Below, piece by piece: positions 16,093-25,236 of a DNA stretch of 64,000 nt. How positions within the stretch are numbered: position 1 is the stretch's first letter; each line of letters begins with the position of its first letter. Below the pieces are notes generated by a model. The model did not search any database. It was given only the letters and a program-made list of their open reading frames with translations, and was not told where the DNA came from. The stretch is from Pseudomonadales bacterium (GTDB taxonomy: Bacteria; Pseudomonadota; Gammaproteobacteria; Pseudomonadales; Pseudohongiellaceae), in contig JACKOH010000002.1 of assembly GCA_024234395.1 (NCBI GenBank), positions 1,550,001-1,614,000 on the forward strand, given 5' to 3'. The position numbers were made by a program, and so were the translations under genes.

Positions 16093-18465
16093 ATGAATTT
16101 TAAGACCAGAAAATGTCTGTCCATTGCTGTTTCAATTGCTTTAGCTTCCATGTCCGGATTAGCTCGGGCTCAGGCGGAGCAGGAAGCTGCGGAAGTGCAG
16201 GAAATAGTCATACTTGGCACTGCACGAACCTATTCCAATGTCACGACTACCCAATCGATGCAGGACCAGCAGAATCCGATTACCTCAGTGCTTGCGACTA
16301 TTGATAATCTGCCTGGCGTCAACGTGACTGAAGGCGATACTTTCGGTTTTGACGACTGGTCGACGACGATAAACCTGCGTGGCTACCAGACCAGTCTCAG
16401 TGACCAGCAACTGGGCATTACCATCGACGGATTTCCGAACGGAGACTCAAACTATGGCGGTGGTGCCAAGGCTAACCGCTACATTGATTCCATGAACTCG
16501 GCCGGTGTCGACATTAACCAGGGTATCGCCGATATTTCAACGCGTTCAACCGAAGCATTGGGCGGTACACTGAATTTCCGTACTAATGATCCCCAGGAAG
16601 TACAACGCATGCGTGTTCAGTTTTCCCAGGGGGATTACGGATCGCAACGTTACTACAGCCGTTACGATTCGGGTCGTATTCTCAACGATTCGTCGAGATT
16701 ATGGGTTTCATTCAATCACAATGAAGCGTCCGACTGGATGGAAGGTTCAGCCCAGAATCAGCGGGACCATTTTGCCGGCAAATTCATTTCCGAGCTGAAT
16801 AATTTCACTCTGACCGGTTACTATTCCTGGGATGACATTCACGAAGACAATTACCAGCGAATTACTCTCGACGAATTCAATTCCGACCCTGACTGGGATC
16901 GGCTGATTGGAACCTGGACTGACGTCGCCTATGTCAATCAGCTCTATAGACGCGGCTGGTCCACCCTGAGGGAAAACAACTTCGGATACCTGAAGCTGGA
17001 TGCGGATCTGTTTGCTGGCTTTTCTGGCAGTATTGGCCTGTATATGCACGAGATGGACGGTCGTGGCGACTGGGTACCACCCTATATCGCTAATGTCTCC
17101 GATGAGGCGGGATTTTCAGAGTATGAAATTCAGGGTAACCTGCCGGTACTGGGGGGCAGTCAGGTTGCGGGAAAAAGCCGTCTCTTTTTCGTAGATGCCA
17201 ACGGTGTGGCGTTGTCACCCTTCGACGGTTGTCAGTCGTCAATTACCTTCCCATATGGCGGCGCAGGTCCGGAGTTTGACCCAGCCTGTTATCCGGACAA
17301 TGCAATTCCCCTGCAGTCATACCGGCATACCAATTATGCGCGCAATCGCGATGGTCTGACAGTCGATTTTCAGTGGGACGCAGATCTGGGTGGCGTGGCA
17401 AACACACTGTCCGGGGGGCTCTGGTACGAGGATTCAACCCGCAAGGAGTGGCGTACCTGGCACAAGCTCACCGATGCCCGGGTAGGGATTGATTTCGACC
17501 AGACCCCTTACTGGATTCAGTACAGCCGGGAATTCCCCCGTGAAACCACCATGTGGTACCTGCAGGATCAGCTGAAACTGCTCGAATTCATTACTGTAAG
17601 CCTGGGTATTCGCGAATTTGATGTGAAGAACAAACGCGAAGACCTGTTCGATTCAACCCAGAATCTGAGCCTGAACTCCAAGTCCGACACGCTGTTCACA
17701 GGCGGCGCAAGCATCGAGACTCCGGTCGATGGCCTGGAGGTGTTCTTCGGGTATGCAGAGAATATCAAGCCGTTGCTGGATCTGATCCTGGAGCGGGAAA
17801 TTTCCGGCAGCATTGAACCGGAAACAGCCGAGAATCTGGAACTGGGTTTACGCTATGTAGGCTCCAACCTGACAGCCAGTGCGGTACTCTTCAATAATGA
17901 GTTCTCCAACCGCCTCGAGTTTTTTGGTCCACAGCTGGCCGGCAACATACCGAACTACGAGATCGGACAGGCGGGTCGCTACGACAACGTCGGCGGCATC
18001 GAGTCCGATGGCTTTGAGCTGGCAGGTAGTTACGAGTTCAGTGACAACTGGTCACTCTACCTGTCCTATACCGACACCAACGCTACCTACATCGGTACCG
18101 GTATTCCCGAGCTTGATACTCAGCTGGACCTGACACCGGGCAATACCGTTGTGAATACCCCCGACCAGATGTTTGTGGTTTCACTGGACTGGATGCGAGG
18201 TAATTACTACGCAGGACTTTCTACCAAGAAAGTCGGGGACCGTTATATGGACCGCAGTAACAGCCTGGTTGCCAGTGAATACAACACCACGGATCTTTAT
18301 CTGAACGTTCGCGGTGAAGAACTGGCGAGCTTTCTGCAGGGATTCGATCTGGGTATCGTCATTAACAATGTTTTCGATGAATCGTACCTGGGTGGAATCT
18401 CCGGCTTTGGAGCGTGGATCGGATCACCAAGAACTGCTGTATTCACTGCCACCTTTGACTTCTGA
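16093..18465 (+). CDS. TonB-dependent receptor next to phosphatase genes
   Basis: 790 residues with a signal peptide ending SGLARAQA and a Ton-box-like VQEIVILGTA. The plug shows LPGVNVTEGD, INLRGYQTS and TEALGGTLNF; the barrel ends IGSPRTAVFTATFDF with a terminal Phe. Tail motif VINNVFDESYLGG. CAGGAG lies 8 nt before the ATG. The genes downstream on the same strand are a PhoD phosphatase and a PhoX/DUF839 protein, so a phosphorus-containing ligand is a reasonable guess. The 272-nt gap to PhoD argues against simple co-transcription. Codon use and composition look like the neighbours. Confidence 0.93.
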   Translation: MNFKTRKCLSIAVSIALASMSGLARAQAEQEAAEVQEIVILGTARTYSNVTTTQSMQDQQNPITSVLATIDNLPGVNVTEGDTFGFDDWSTTINLRGYQTSLSDQQLGITIDGFPNGDSNYGGGAKANRYIDSMNSAGVDINQGIADISTRSTEALGGTLNFRTNDPQEVQRMRVQFSQGDYGSQRYYSRYDSGRILNDSSRLWVSFNHNEASDWMEGSAQNQRDHFAGKFISELNNFTLTGYYSWDDIHEDNYQRITLDEFNSDPDWDRLIGTWTDVAYVNQLYRRGWSTLRENNFGYLKLDADLFAGFSGSIGLYMHEMDGRGDWVPPYIANVSDEAGFSEYEIQGNLPVLGGSQVAGKSRLFFVDANGVALSPFDGCQSSITFPYGGAGPEFDPACYPDNAIPLQSYRHTNYARNRDGLTVDFQWDADLGGVANTLSGGLWYEDSTRKEWRTWHKLTDARVGIDFDQTPYWIQYSREFPRETTMWYLQDQLKLLEFITVSLGIREFDVKNKREDLFDSTQNLSLNSKSDTLFTGGASIETPVDGLEVFFGYAENIKPLLDLILEREISGSIEPETAENLELGLRYVGSNLTASAVLFNNEFSNRLEFFGPQLAGNIPNYEIGQAGRYDNVGGIESDGFELAGSYEFSDNWSLYLSYTDTNATYIGTGIPELDTQLDLTPGNTVVNTPDQMFVVSLDWMRGNYYAGLSTKKVGDRYMDRSNSLVASEYNTTDLYLNVRGEELASFLQGFDLGIVINNVFDESYLGGISGFGAWIGSPRTAVFTATFDF

Positions 18466-18737
18466 GCAGGAATGCCGAGGCACGCAGGGCGATAATGGAG
18501 GTTGCCCTGCAAGTCCGCGGATCGGGACTGGAAGACACACTTATTAAAGTCGGGAGTCGGGCCATGATCAGACTGATTTTACTGACCGCTTTTTTTATCT
18601 GGTTGCTACCGAAACTCGGCAATTCAACCAGTGCCAGCAGGACAGTCCTTGTCAGCCTCCGTCACAGTTTCTTCACAATGACGGATTACTCTTGATCACC
18701 ATTCAATTGAAAACAGTTAATCGACGGGGCAGCTACC

Positions 18738-20339
18738 ATGAAGTCAGATAGTTTACGCAATGCTTTACCTCAGCGCCGTACCAGTCGCAGGGAGTTTATC
18801 AGACAGGGTAGCCTGCTTGGCGGATTGTTTATGTTCGGCTCCTTTCCGCTACCCAGTCTGGGCGCGCTGAGTGAACTTAAAAGCGTCAGTGCCTACCCCT
18901 TCAACCTGGGCGTCGCGTCCGGTGATCCGACTTCCGATTCGGTGATACTCTGGACCCGCCTGGGTAAACAGGCACTGGGCGGGATTGATACGATGGGCAC
19001 CGCTCTGCATGTCCACTACGAGCTTGCCGACTCAGAGAGTTTCAGCAATATTGTGAGAGCGGGCACGGCGATTGCCACACCTGAACTGGGTTACTCGGTG
19101 CATACCGATGTGCGGGGGCTGATGCCCGGCCGTGATTACTTCTATCGATGGCATGTGGGTGGAGCGACCAGCCAGGTGGGACGTGCCAGAACTGCGCCTC
19201 TGGCCGCCAGTGCAGTCGACCGGTTCCGGTTTGCCTTTGCTTCCTGCCAGCAATATGAGCACGGCTTTTACACGGCCTACCGGCACATGGCTGAGGAAAA
19301 CCTCGATCTGATCGTGCACCTGGGTGACTACATTTACGAGAGCTCCTGGGGTGAAAATCTGGTGCGGGCTCACGAAGGACCGGAAATTATCACGCTCGAC
19401 GACTACCGGGCCCGCTATACCACCTACCGATCCGACCCCGACCTCCAGGCTGCGCACGCTTCGGCACCCTGGATAGTCACCTGGGACGATCACGAAGTAG
19501 ACGACAACTATGCTGGCATCATACCCGAGGACGGTCAGACACCTCAGCAGATGTTGAGGCGGCGTGCCGCCGCCTACCAGGCCTGGTATGAGTTCATGCC
19601 GGTGCGGCTCCCGGTAGGCCGGGAAGGACCGGACATGCCGATTCACAGAAGCTTCCGGTTCGGTAAGCTGATGGAAATGAACGTACTGGATACCCGGCAG
19701 TATCGGAATGATCAGGCCTGCGGCGATGGACGTAAACCGAGTTGCGCCGAGCACACCGACCCCTCCCGAACGCTGCTGGGGCAGGCGCAGAAGAACTGGT
19801 TGTACAGTAACCTGGCCTCGGCTGACGCCACCTGGAACGTGTTGGCTCAGCAAATCATGATGGCGAGTCTGCGCTCTGTGGAGATCAACGCCGAAGGGGC
19901 AAGTGAGGAATTGTGGCCGATGGATGTCTGGGATGGCTACCCTTATGAGAGAGCGGAACTGCTCGACTACCTTGATCTGGTCAAGACGCCAAATCCGGTG
20001 GTCCTGACAGGTGATATTCATGCCAACTGGGCCGCGGATCTGAAACTCGATTTCGACAATGAAGCATCCAGGACGGTGGGGTCGGAGCTGGTGGGAACTT
20101 CTATTACCTCCGGTGGTGATGGTCAGGACCTGACCGAGACTGGAAGTAAACTGCTGGCCAACAACCCGCATGTGAAATTTTACAACGGTCAGCGCGGTTA
20201 CGTATCGAATGTTCTGACACCGCATATGTGGACAGCTGATTTCAAGATTCTGCCGCGTGTCACCGTGGCAGGAGAGCCGATCAGCACACGCGCCAGCTTT
20301 GTCATCGAAGCCGGCCGTCCAGGCGTCCAGCAAGGGTAG
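18738..20339 (+). CDS. phoD: PhoD-like alkaline phosphatase/phosphodiesterase
   Basis: 533 residues. The Tat-type signal has twin Arg at 17-18 (SRREFIRQG) before a hydrophobic stretch, so a folded, cofactor-loaded enzyme would be exported. The PhoD N-terminal domain begins YPFNLGVASGDPTSDSV with ILWTRL. The catalytic metallophosphatase domain has FASCQQYEHGFYTAYRHMAEE, HLGDYIYES, WDDHEVDDNY and LTGDIHANW, which carry the metal ligands of the Fe/Ca PhoD family. It hydrolyses phosphate mono- and diesters in the periplasm. A weak TGTCA/CGTCA pair upstream (about 18650) is 10 bp apart, not the 11 of a Pho box, so regulation is not shown. Confidence 0.93.
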   Translation: MKSDSLRNALPQRRTSRREFIRQGSLLGGLFMFGSFPLPSLGALSELKSVSAYPFNLGVASGDPTSDSVILWTRLGKQALGGIDTMGTALHVHYELADSESFSNIVRAGTAIATPELGYSVHTDVRGLMPGRDYFYRWHVGGATSQVGRARTAPLAASAVDRFRFAFASCQQYEHGFYTAYRHMAEENLDLIVHLGDYIYESSWGENLVRAHEGPEIITLDDYRARYTTYRSDPDLQAAHASAPWIVTWDDHEVDDNYAGIIPEDGQTPQQMLRRRAAAYQAWYEFMPVRLPVGREGPDMPIHRSFRFGKLMEMNVLDTRQYRNDQACGDGRKPSCAEHTDPSRTLLGQAQKNWLYSNLASADATWNVLAQQIMMASLRSVEINAEGASEELWPMDVWDGYPYERAELLDYLDLVKTPNPVVLTGDIHANWAADLKLDFDNEASRTVGSELVGTSITSGGDGQDLTETGSKLLANNPHVKFYNGQRGYVSNVLTPHMWTADFKILPRVTVAGEPISTRASFVIEAGRPGVQQG

Positions 20340-20360
20340 GCTGGAGAGGATGGCCTGGGG

Positions 20361-20395
20361 TTGTCAATCTCCTGTCATGGAAAACGTGCTAGAGT
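20361..20395 (+). promoter_or_regulatory. Pho box with -10 element for the PhoX-like gene
   Basis: TTGTCAA (20361-20367), four bases, then CTGTCAT (20372-20378) gives the two PhoB half-sites at the required 11-bp spacing. A TAGAGT (20390-20395) sits 11 bp downstream in the usual -10 position, with the Pho box replacing the -35. Transcription would begin around 20402, at or next to the ATG at 20403. Consensus match is by eye. Confidence 0.6.
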
Positions 20396-20402
20396 AGCTA
20401 AT

Positions 20403-21584
20403 ATGAGTTCCCAGTTATTTAAACGACGTCAGTTTTTGCAGGTTGGAGCGGCAGGGTTTGTTCTGTTCGCTGCCAATAATAATCGCTTGTTGGCCAAAGC
20501 TGCGGCTCCTGGCTCCATGGACAGCTTACGGTCCATCGGAAGTCTGCAGGCACCTGATGAAAATGGTGTTATGTTGCCTGCGGGATTCCAGTCCCGGATA
20601 GTAGCGCGGTCCGGCGAGCAACCGGTGACCAGTTCCTCCTATCTCTGGCATGACGCGCCGGACGGAGGGGCGGTGTTCGCGACCGATGACGGTGGCTGGG
20701 TCTATGTATCCAATTCCGAGGTCGGAGGCGGCAAGGGAGGGGTCGGAGCACTTCGTTTCAACGCCGCTGCCGAACTTGTCGATGCCTATCCCATATTGGC
20801 TGGTACTTCGGTCAATTGCGCGGGTGGCGGAACGCCCTGGCAGACCTGGTTATCTTGCGAAGAATTCGATGCCGGGCAGGTTTTCGAATGTGACCCACTG
20901 GGTAACCGGGAAGCGATGGTGCGACCTGCCCTGGGTCGTTTTAAACATGAAGCCGTGGCAGTGGACCCGGTCAACCAGATCCTGTACCTCACCGAAGACA
21001 CTCCCGACGGCGCTTTTTATCGTTTCCGTCCATCCCAACCTTTGCCGGATCTTTCGGCAGGCATTCTCGAAGTTGCCACGATGGACGCCCAAGATGGCCG
21101 CCTCTACCTGGACTGGGCGCCGGTTCCAGACCCGAGTGCGGAGACCACTCCGACGCGCTACCAGGTTCCGGATTATGTCCCTTTTCGTGGTGGCGAAGGC
21201 CTGGTTTACCAGGATGGTCTGGTGTATTTCTCCACCAAGGGGGATAACCGCGTCTGGTGTTATGACGTGGCAACTCACCAGATCAGCGTGCTTTATGATT
21301 TTGCCACCAGTGCCAATCCGATTCTCAGCGGTGTCGACAATCTCACCATCACACCTGCCGGTGAGGTGCTGGTTGCCGAAGACGGCGGGGATATGCAGAT
21401 CGTGATTCTTACGCCGGAATTTGGTGTCATCCCGCTGCTGCAGATCCCTGGGCATGAACGGTCGGAAATCACCGGCCCGGCTTTTGATCCGTCTTATCGA
21501 CGTCTCTATTTCAGCTCCCAGCGTGGCAGTGTCGGCGCGAGCAGTGGCGGGATTACCTACGAAATCAGTCTGGCCGGGATCTGA
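20403..21584 (+). CDS. PhoX/DUF839 family periplasmic phosphatase-like protein
   Basis: 393 residues from ATG 20403. The open frame extends to TTG 20361, but that codon lies inside the Pho box, so the ATG is preferred. Tat-like signal FKRRQFLQVG with twin Arg at 8-9. DUF839/PhoX features: LPAGFQSRIVARSGEQP, HDAPDGGAVFATDDGGWVYVSNSE, SCEEFDAGQVFEC, GRFKHEAVAVDP, YLTEDTPDGAFYRFRP and SQRGSVGASSGGITYEI. True PhoX enzymes are calcium/iron phosphomonoesterases; shorter DUF839 proteins like this one are less well characterised, so activity is inferred. No ribosome site precedes the ATG, fitting a leaderless message from the upstream Pho promoter. Confidence 0.88.
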   Translation: MSSQLFKRRQFLQVGAAGFVLFAANNNRLLAKAAAPGSMDSLRSIGSLQAPDENGVMLPAGFQSRIVARSGEQPVTSSSYLWHDAPDGGAVFATDDGGWVYVSNSEVGGGKGGVGALRFNAAAELVDAYPILAGTSVNCAGGGTPWQTWLSCEEFDAGQVFECDPLGNREAMVRPALGRFKHEAVAVDPVNQILYLTEDTPDGAFYRFRPSQPLPDLSAGILEVATMDAQDGRLYLDWAPVPDPSAETTPTRYQVPDYVPFRGGEGLVYQDGLVYFSTKGDNRVWCYDVATHQISVLYDFATSANPILSGVDNLTITPAGEVLVAEDGGDMQIVILTPEFGVIPLLQIPGHERSEITGPAFDPSYRRLYFSSQRGSVGASSGGITYEISLAGI

Positions 21585-21997
21585 GCGACCGCTCATCCAA
21601 ACCCAAGTCGCAGGTTACGTAACACCTATCCAAAGCGGCCAATTTGCCACCCGGGTTGAGTAACTCTCCGAACTCTGGACTAGCAGACTGCTAAGCCGAA
21701 AGAGTCGCCCTGTGGAATAAGGACTTCGACCCGCCACTTCCAGCCTCTTTGGTCACGTCGCCCGGACGGCCCAATGGCCTGCATGCTTTCGAAACACTGA
21801 CTTCCGCCGGCCGGCCCATATCTGCGGGTCGCGGCAGCTCATCAATACCATAAAATGTGCAATTCACCGCCGCGCGTAAAGGCGCGCCGCGCAGGCGAAG
21901 GCGTCGTTACTGGACAATCCCTGGATTCAGAGATAACTTCTGTTGTTCCTACAAGCTTGAACGGCTGTCGATTAAATTCATTCAGGAGAACTGCTCC
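21585..21997. other. Intergenic region (413 nt)
   Basis: No supported gene. A long open frame continues upstream from the next gene to 21857, but its arginine-rich N-terminus would hide the signal peptide, so it is not taken. CCGCGCG-rich DNA around 21870-21895 could fold locally; no clear terminator or promoter is seen. Confidence 0.4.
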
Positions 21998-23149
21998 ATG
22001 ACAACAGCATCCAGATTCATACTTTGCACATTCACGGGACTGCTTCCCCTCCTGGGAACGGCCCAGACTTTGGACGAAATTTTCGATGGCCTGATAACGA
22101 CGGAAATGGCCGGTTATGCGTCTATCGACAACTACCTGGTCGTTACCGAGACCATGGGCGTATCAGCAGCGGAGTTTTACGAAAAAGTTTCGTCCTATCA
22201 GCAGGATGGCAGAACCCACTATGTGATGCGCCTGGTACCGATTAACGAACTCCAGGAGCGCGAGTCTCCTGATAACCCGCTGACTTCCGCTTCGTCGACA
22301 GAATTGAGAAATGCAGCCGACCTCATCGAGCAACAGGGACAACGTGCGCAAATGGAGTTTGAGCGGGAACTTGCCGATTCCGGTGTAGGATCGCTGGGGG
22401 GCGGGGCATTAGGGAATATGTTGCTGAACCCACCACCAGATGAGCCCTGGTTGTCAGCCAATCCGAAGGATATGACCAGTATGTACGCCACCATGTTACG
22501 CGGTGCCGCAGACGCTAAGGATTATCAGGCTGCCCAGGACCCGGAAGCAGATGCGCAGCGCAACGCGGCCGCCACCCGGCAAGTGAAAGAGAACTCACGG
22601 ATTATTGGCGAAGAGACTATCGATGGGCGACCGGCAGTCGGAATCATGGCCGATAACGTCGCTATGACGCAGAATTCAAATGGCCAGGAATTTACCCTTA
22701 ATTCGGTCACCATGTGGGTCGACAAGGAGCGATTCGTGCCGCTGCGTTTGAGTATGAAAGGCGTCGCCACAGGCAACGGACAGCCTCAGGAAATGAACAT
22801 TGAACGTGATGACATGGATTACCAGCAGGTGCAGGGTTGTGGAAATCTGTTAAAGCCGATGCATTCAGTGATGCGACTGGGAGGGGCTCTGACCGCCGAG
22901 CAGCAACAGCAGATGCAGGAGGCACGGGCGCAGATGGCGCAAATGCAACAGCAGCTTGCGCGACTGCCCGAGTCCCAGAAAGCTATGATCATGCGCCAGA
23001 TGGGGCCGCAAATGGAAATGATGGAAAAGATGATGTCCGGCGGTGGTATCGAGGTCGAATCGCGAATTATTTCAATCAAGTGCAATGCCACTGCGCAAGA
23101 AGCGCTTGACGGAATGGTTAATGCCCTCACGAACAGCTTTATCAACTAG
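21998..23149 (+). CDS. Secreted protein of unknown function with Gln/Met-rich C-terminal helix
   Basis: 383 residues from ATG 21998, which has AGGAG 9 nt upstream and opens directly into a signal peptide (TTASRFILCTFTGLLPLLGTAQ). The mature part begins LDEIFDGLITTEMAGYASIDNYLVVTETMG, and the middle reads like a LolA-like or outer-membrane-lipoprotein-type beta fold (MTQNSNGQEFTLNSVTMWVDKERFVPLRLSM). Residues about 300-360 form a Gln/Met-rich helix (EQQQQMQEARAQMAQMQQQL, then MIMRQMGPQMEMMEKMM), probably a coiled coil. Predicted periplasmic. No family is recognised; downstream of the phosphatase cluster but separated by 413 nt. Confidence 0.75.
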   Translation: MTTASRFILCTFTGLLPLLGTAQTLDEIFDGLITTEMAGYASIDNYLVVTETMGVSAAEFYEKVSSYQQDGRTHYVMRLVPINELQERESPDNPLTSASSTELRNAADLIEQQGQRAQMEFERELADSGVGSLGGGALGNMLLNPPPDEPWLSANPKDMTSMYATMLRGAADAKDYQAAQDPEADAQRNAAATRQVKENSRIIGEETIDGRPAVGIMADNVAMTQNSNGQEFTLNSVTMWVDKERFVPLRLSMKGVATGNGQPQEMNIERDDMDYQQVQGCGNLLKPMHSVMRLGGALTAEQQQQMQEARAQMAQMQQQLARLPESQKAMIMRQMGPQMEMMEKMMSGGGIEVESRIISIKCNATAQEALDGMVNALTNSFIN

Positions 23150-23901
23150 CACTGGGGGCCAATTAGCAGCCTGTTGCTGGGCAATGAGGTTGGGAAAGTC
23201 GGCAAACCGGGTCAGGTGCTCCTTTACCTGAATTGCTTGATTACCGGCTTCCTGGCGGCCTCCGCCCAGTCGTCGTCAGGACGATGCACTTTCCTGACCG
23301 GAGCACTGATACAGGAATTCACGTTCGCTACCTGGCGGGATGCCGGCCTGGCACAGGCCTATAGCACTGGTGCCAACGTGGCACTGTCGGCTTCAACAAC
23401 GGTGGCATCACCTACGAAATAAGTCTGGCCGGCTTCTGAGAAACCGCCCATCCCCGGGTATGCAGGCTAACCGGGGGGGGCGCCATTCAATTTCTGTCCA
23501 TGCCGCTTATCCGGGCTGGTCCATTTCACCAGTTATTCGCCATTCCCACCAGATTCAGCCTTTCCGTGCCTCTCCTTTCGACCCTGCCATGGCAATGTGG
23601 CTGGCCGTTCAGTGTCTTGAATCCTGAGGGTTTCCAGGCCGGATCGATGTCCCCGGATTAAGAAATTCCTGGTGGCATCAATTTTGCTGAGCTTCTGGGA
23701 AGTGCCGGTAGGCAGCGCAAAGACGCTCGTTCCGGGCATCCCGGATGCTCAAGGGCGATGTAACAGACAACTTTCCGGGAATGAATCTGAAAAAAGTGTA
23801 ACTCTAGGGGCAGTTCGATCATCTAATACATATTGCCGGCGAAAAACGGACGCTGTATTCGAATTACCGGAATGAGCGAAATAGAACAGAACAGGGTGTA
23901 G
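23150..23901. other. Gene-poor 750-nt gap with a PhoX remnant
   Basis: No intact gene is supported. The short frames here have no signal, domain or ribosome site. The one interpretable element is a degenerate copy of the 3' end of the PhoX-like gene at 23371-23452. The last 100 nt before the adaptor gene are A/T-richer and probably hold the export operon's promoter, though no clear -35/-10 pair was found. Confidence 0.5.
23371..23438 (+). pseudogene. Decayed 3' fragment of a PhoX/DUF839 gene
   Basis: Read in the right frame, this encodes CQRGTVGFNNGGITYEISLAGF followed by TGA. The intact gene at 20403-21584 ends SQRGSVGASSGGITYEISLAGI then TGA. DNA similarity continues a few bases past both stops (to about 23452 and 21597). 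Upstream of 23371 the same frame hits a TAG and no further PhoX similarity is recognisable. So it is the tail of a second, mostly lost PhoX-type gene. Confidence 0.7.
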
Positions 23902-25188
23902 ATGAACCTCAGGTCTTTAATAGCCGACACTTCGGGACAGGATGTGGTCCTGCAACCACGTCCAGTGCGCAACAGAGTCGTCGTGACGGTGCTGGCGGTA
24001 ATCGCCCTGGGCCTGCTCGGCTGGCTGTCTGCGCCGGTAATTCAGCGCTGGTCACAGGCCCAGGTGTCGGTCGATGCCAGTCGCCTGCGCATCGCCGAGG
24101 TCACGCGCGGCGACCTGGTCCGTGATGTATCGGTACAGGGCCGGGTGGTGGCAGCAGTGAGCCCGACTCTCTACGCCACCCAGGCGGGCACTATTACCTT
24201 CGAGGTGGAATCCGGAGATTCGGTGTTTGCCGGGGAAGTGCTGGCCGGTATCGAAAGTCCGGAACTGGAAAACCGGCTGCTCCAGGAACGTTCCAGATTG
24301 TCCTCCCTGGACATCGAACTGCAGAGACAGCGGATTACCACCCGTCAACAGCAACTGGAGAACCAGAAATCCCAGGATGCTGCTTCAATCAGTCTGAAAG
24401 CCGCCCAGCGTGAATTGACGCGGGCGCAGACCGCCTACGAACAGGGCGCCATCACCGAAGTGGACTATGAGAAGGCCCGCGACGATCTGGAAACCGCCCA
24501 GTTGATGCACAAGCATGCGTTGCTGGACCGTGATCTTGACGATGAACGGCTGGAATTCGAGTTGCAGACCCGGCAGCTGGCGGTGGAGCAACAACAGCTG
24601 CTGGTGGAAGACCTGACCAGGCAGGTCAATGAGCTGGTCATCAGCTCGCCGGTGAGCGGTATCGTCGGCAATCTGCTGGTCGATCAGAAAACCAGCGTAT
24701 CCAGAAATCAGCCGGTTCTCAGCGTGGTGGACCTGTCGGCATTCGAAGTGGAGATCCAGGTGCCGGAGAGCTATGCCGACGACCTGGCCCTCGGTATGCA
24801 GGCGGAGGTACGGACCGGCAACGGTGTCCATCAGGCAACTCTGGTGGCAGTGTCACCGGAAATCGTCGACAACCAGGTCACCGGCCGGGTGCGGTTTGCC
24901 GGAACGCCGCCCGCCGGCTTGCGGCAGAACCAGCGGCTGACCACACGTATCCTGCTGGAAGAGAAATTTGCCGTGGTCATGCTGCAGCGCGGCCAATTCA
25001 TCGACAGTGGCAATGGGCGTGTCGCCTACGTGGTTAAGGATGGCATCGCCACCCGCCGGTCGATCCTGATCGGTGCCACCAGTCTCAGCAGTGTCGAAAT
25101 TCTGGAAGGTCTGCAGCCCGGGGAGCAGGTGGTGATTTCCAGCACCGAAATCTTCAACAGCGCGGAATCGGTGCTTATCAATTACTGA
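23902..25188 (+). CDS. HlyD/MacA-type periplasmic adaptor protein
   Basis: 428 residues. One N-terminal membrane helix (about 28-47), then an adaptor fold: lipoyl-like half (VQGRVVAAVSPTLYATQAGTI), a long coiled coil rich in Gln/Glu/Arg (about 125-245), the second lipoyl half (ISSPVSGIVGNLLVDQ), a beta-barrel region (VVDLSAFEVEIQVPESYAD) and a membrane-proximal end. It links the inner-membrane ABC exporter to an outer-membrane channel. First gene of a four-gene plus-strand operon with an ATPase and two permeases. No TolC-like gene is in the window, so a shared channel is likely. Confidence 0.9.
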   Translation: MNLRSLIADTSGQDVVLQPRPVRNRVVVTVLAVIALGLLGWLSAPVIQRWSQAQVSVDASRLRIAEVTRGDLVRDVSVQGRVVAAVSPTLYATQAGTITFEVESGDSVFAGEVLAGIESPELENRLLQERSRLSSLDIELQRQRITTRQQQLENQKSQDAASISLKAAQRELTRAQTAYEQGAITEVDYEKARDDLETAQLMHKHALLDRDLDDERLEFELQTRQLAVEQQQLLVEDLTRQVNELVISSPVSGIVGNLLVDQKTSVSRNQPVLSVVDLSAFEVEIQVPESYADDLALGMQAEVRTGNGVHQATLVAVSPEIVDNQVTGRVRFAGTPPAGLRQNQRLTTRILLEEKFAVVMLQRGQFIDSGNGRVAYVVKDGIATRRSILIGATSLSSVEILEGLQPGEQVVISSTEIFNSAESVLINY

Positions 25189-25236
25189 GGAACCTCTGAT
25201 CAGGTTCCCGAAGAATTCAATCGAGGAGAGTGATTC

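Noticed and set aside
18650..18675. Possible Pho box before phoD (TTGTCAG and CGTCACA)
   Set aside because: The half-sites are 10 bp apart rather than 11, and the second is a poor match.
18565..18696. 43-codon frame starting MIRLILLTAFFIWLLP before phoD, with GGGAG upstream
   Set aside because: A hydrophobic start and a possible ribosome site are suggestive, but there is no coupling to a neighbour and the tail looks random; not enough to call a gene.
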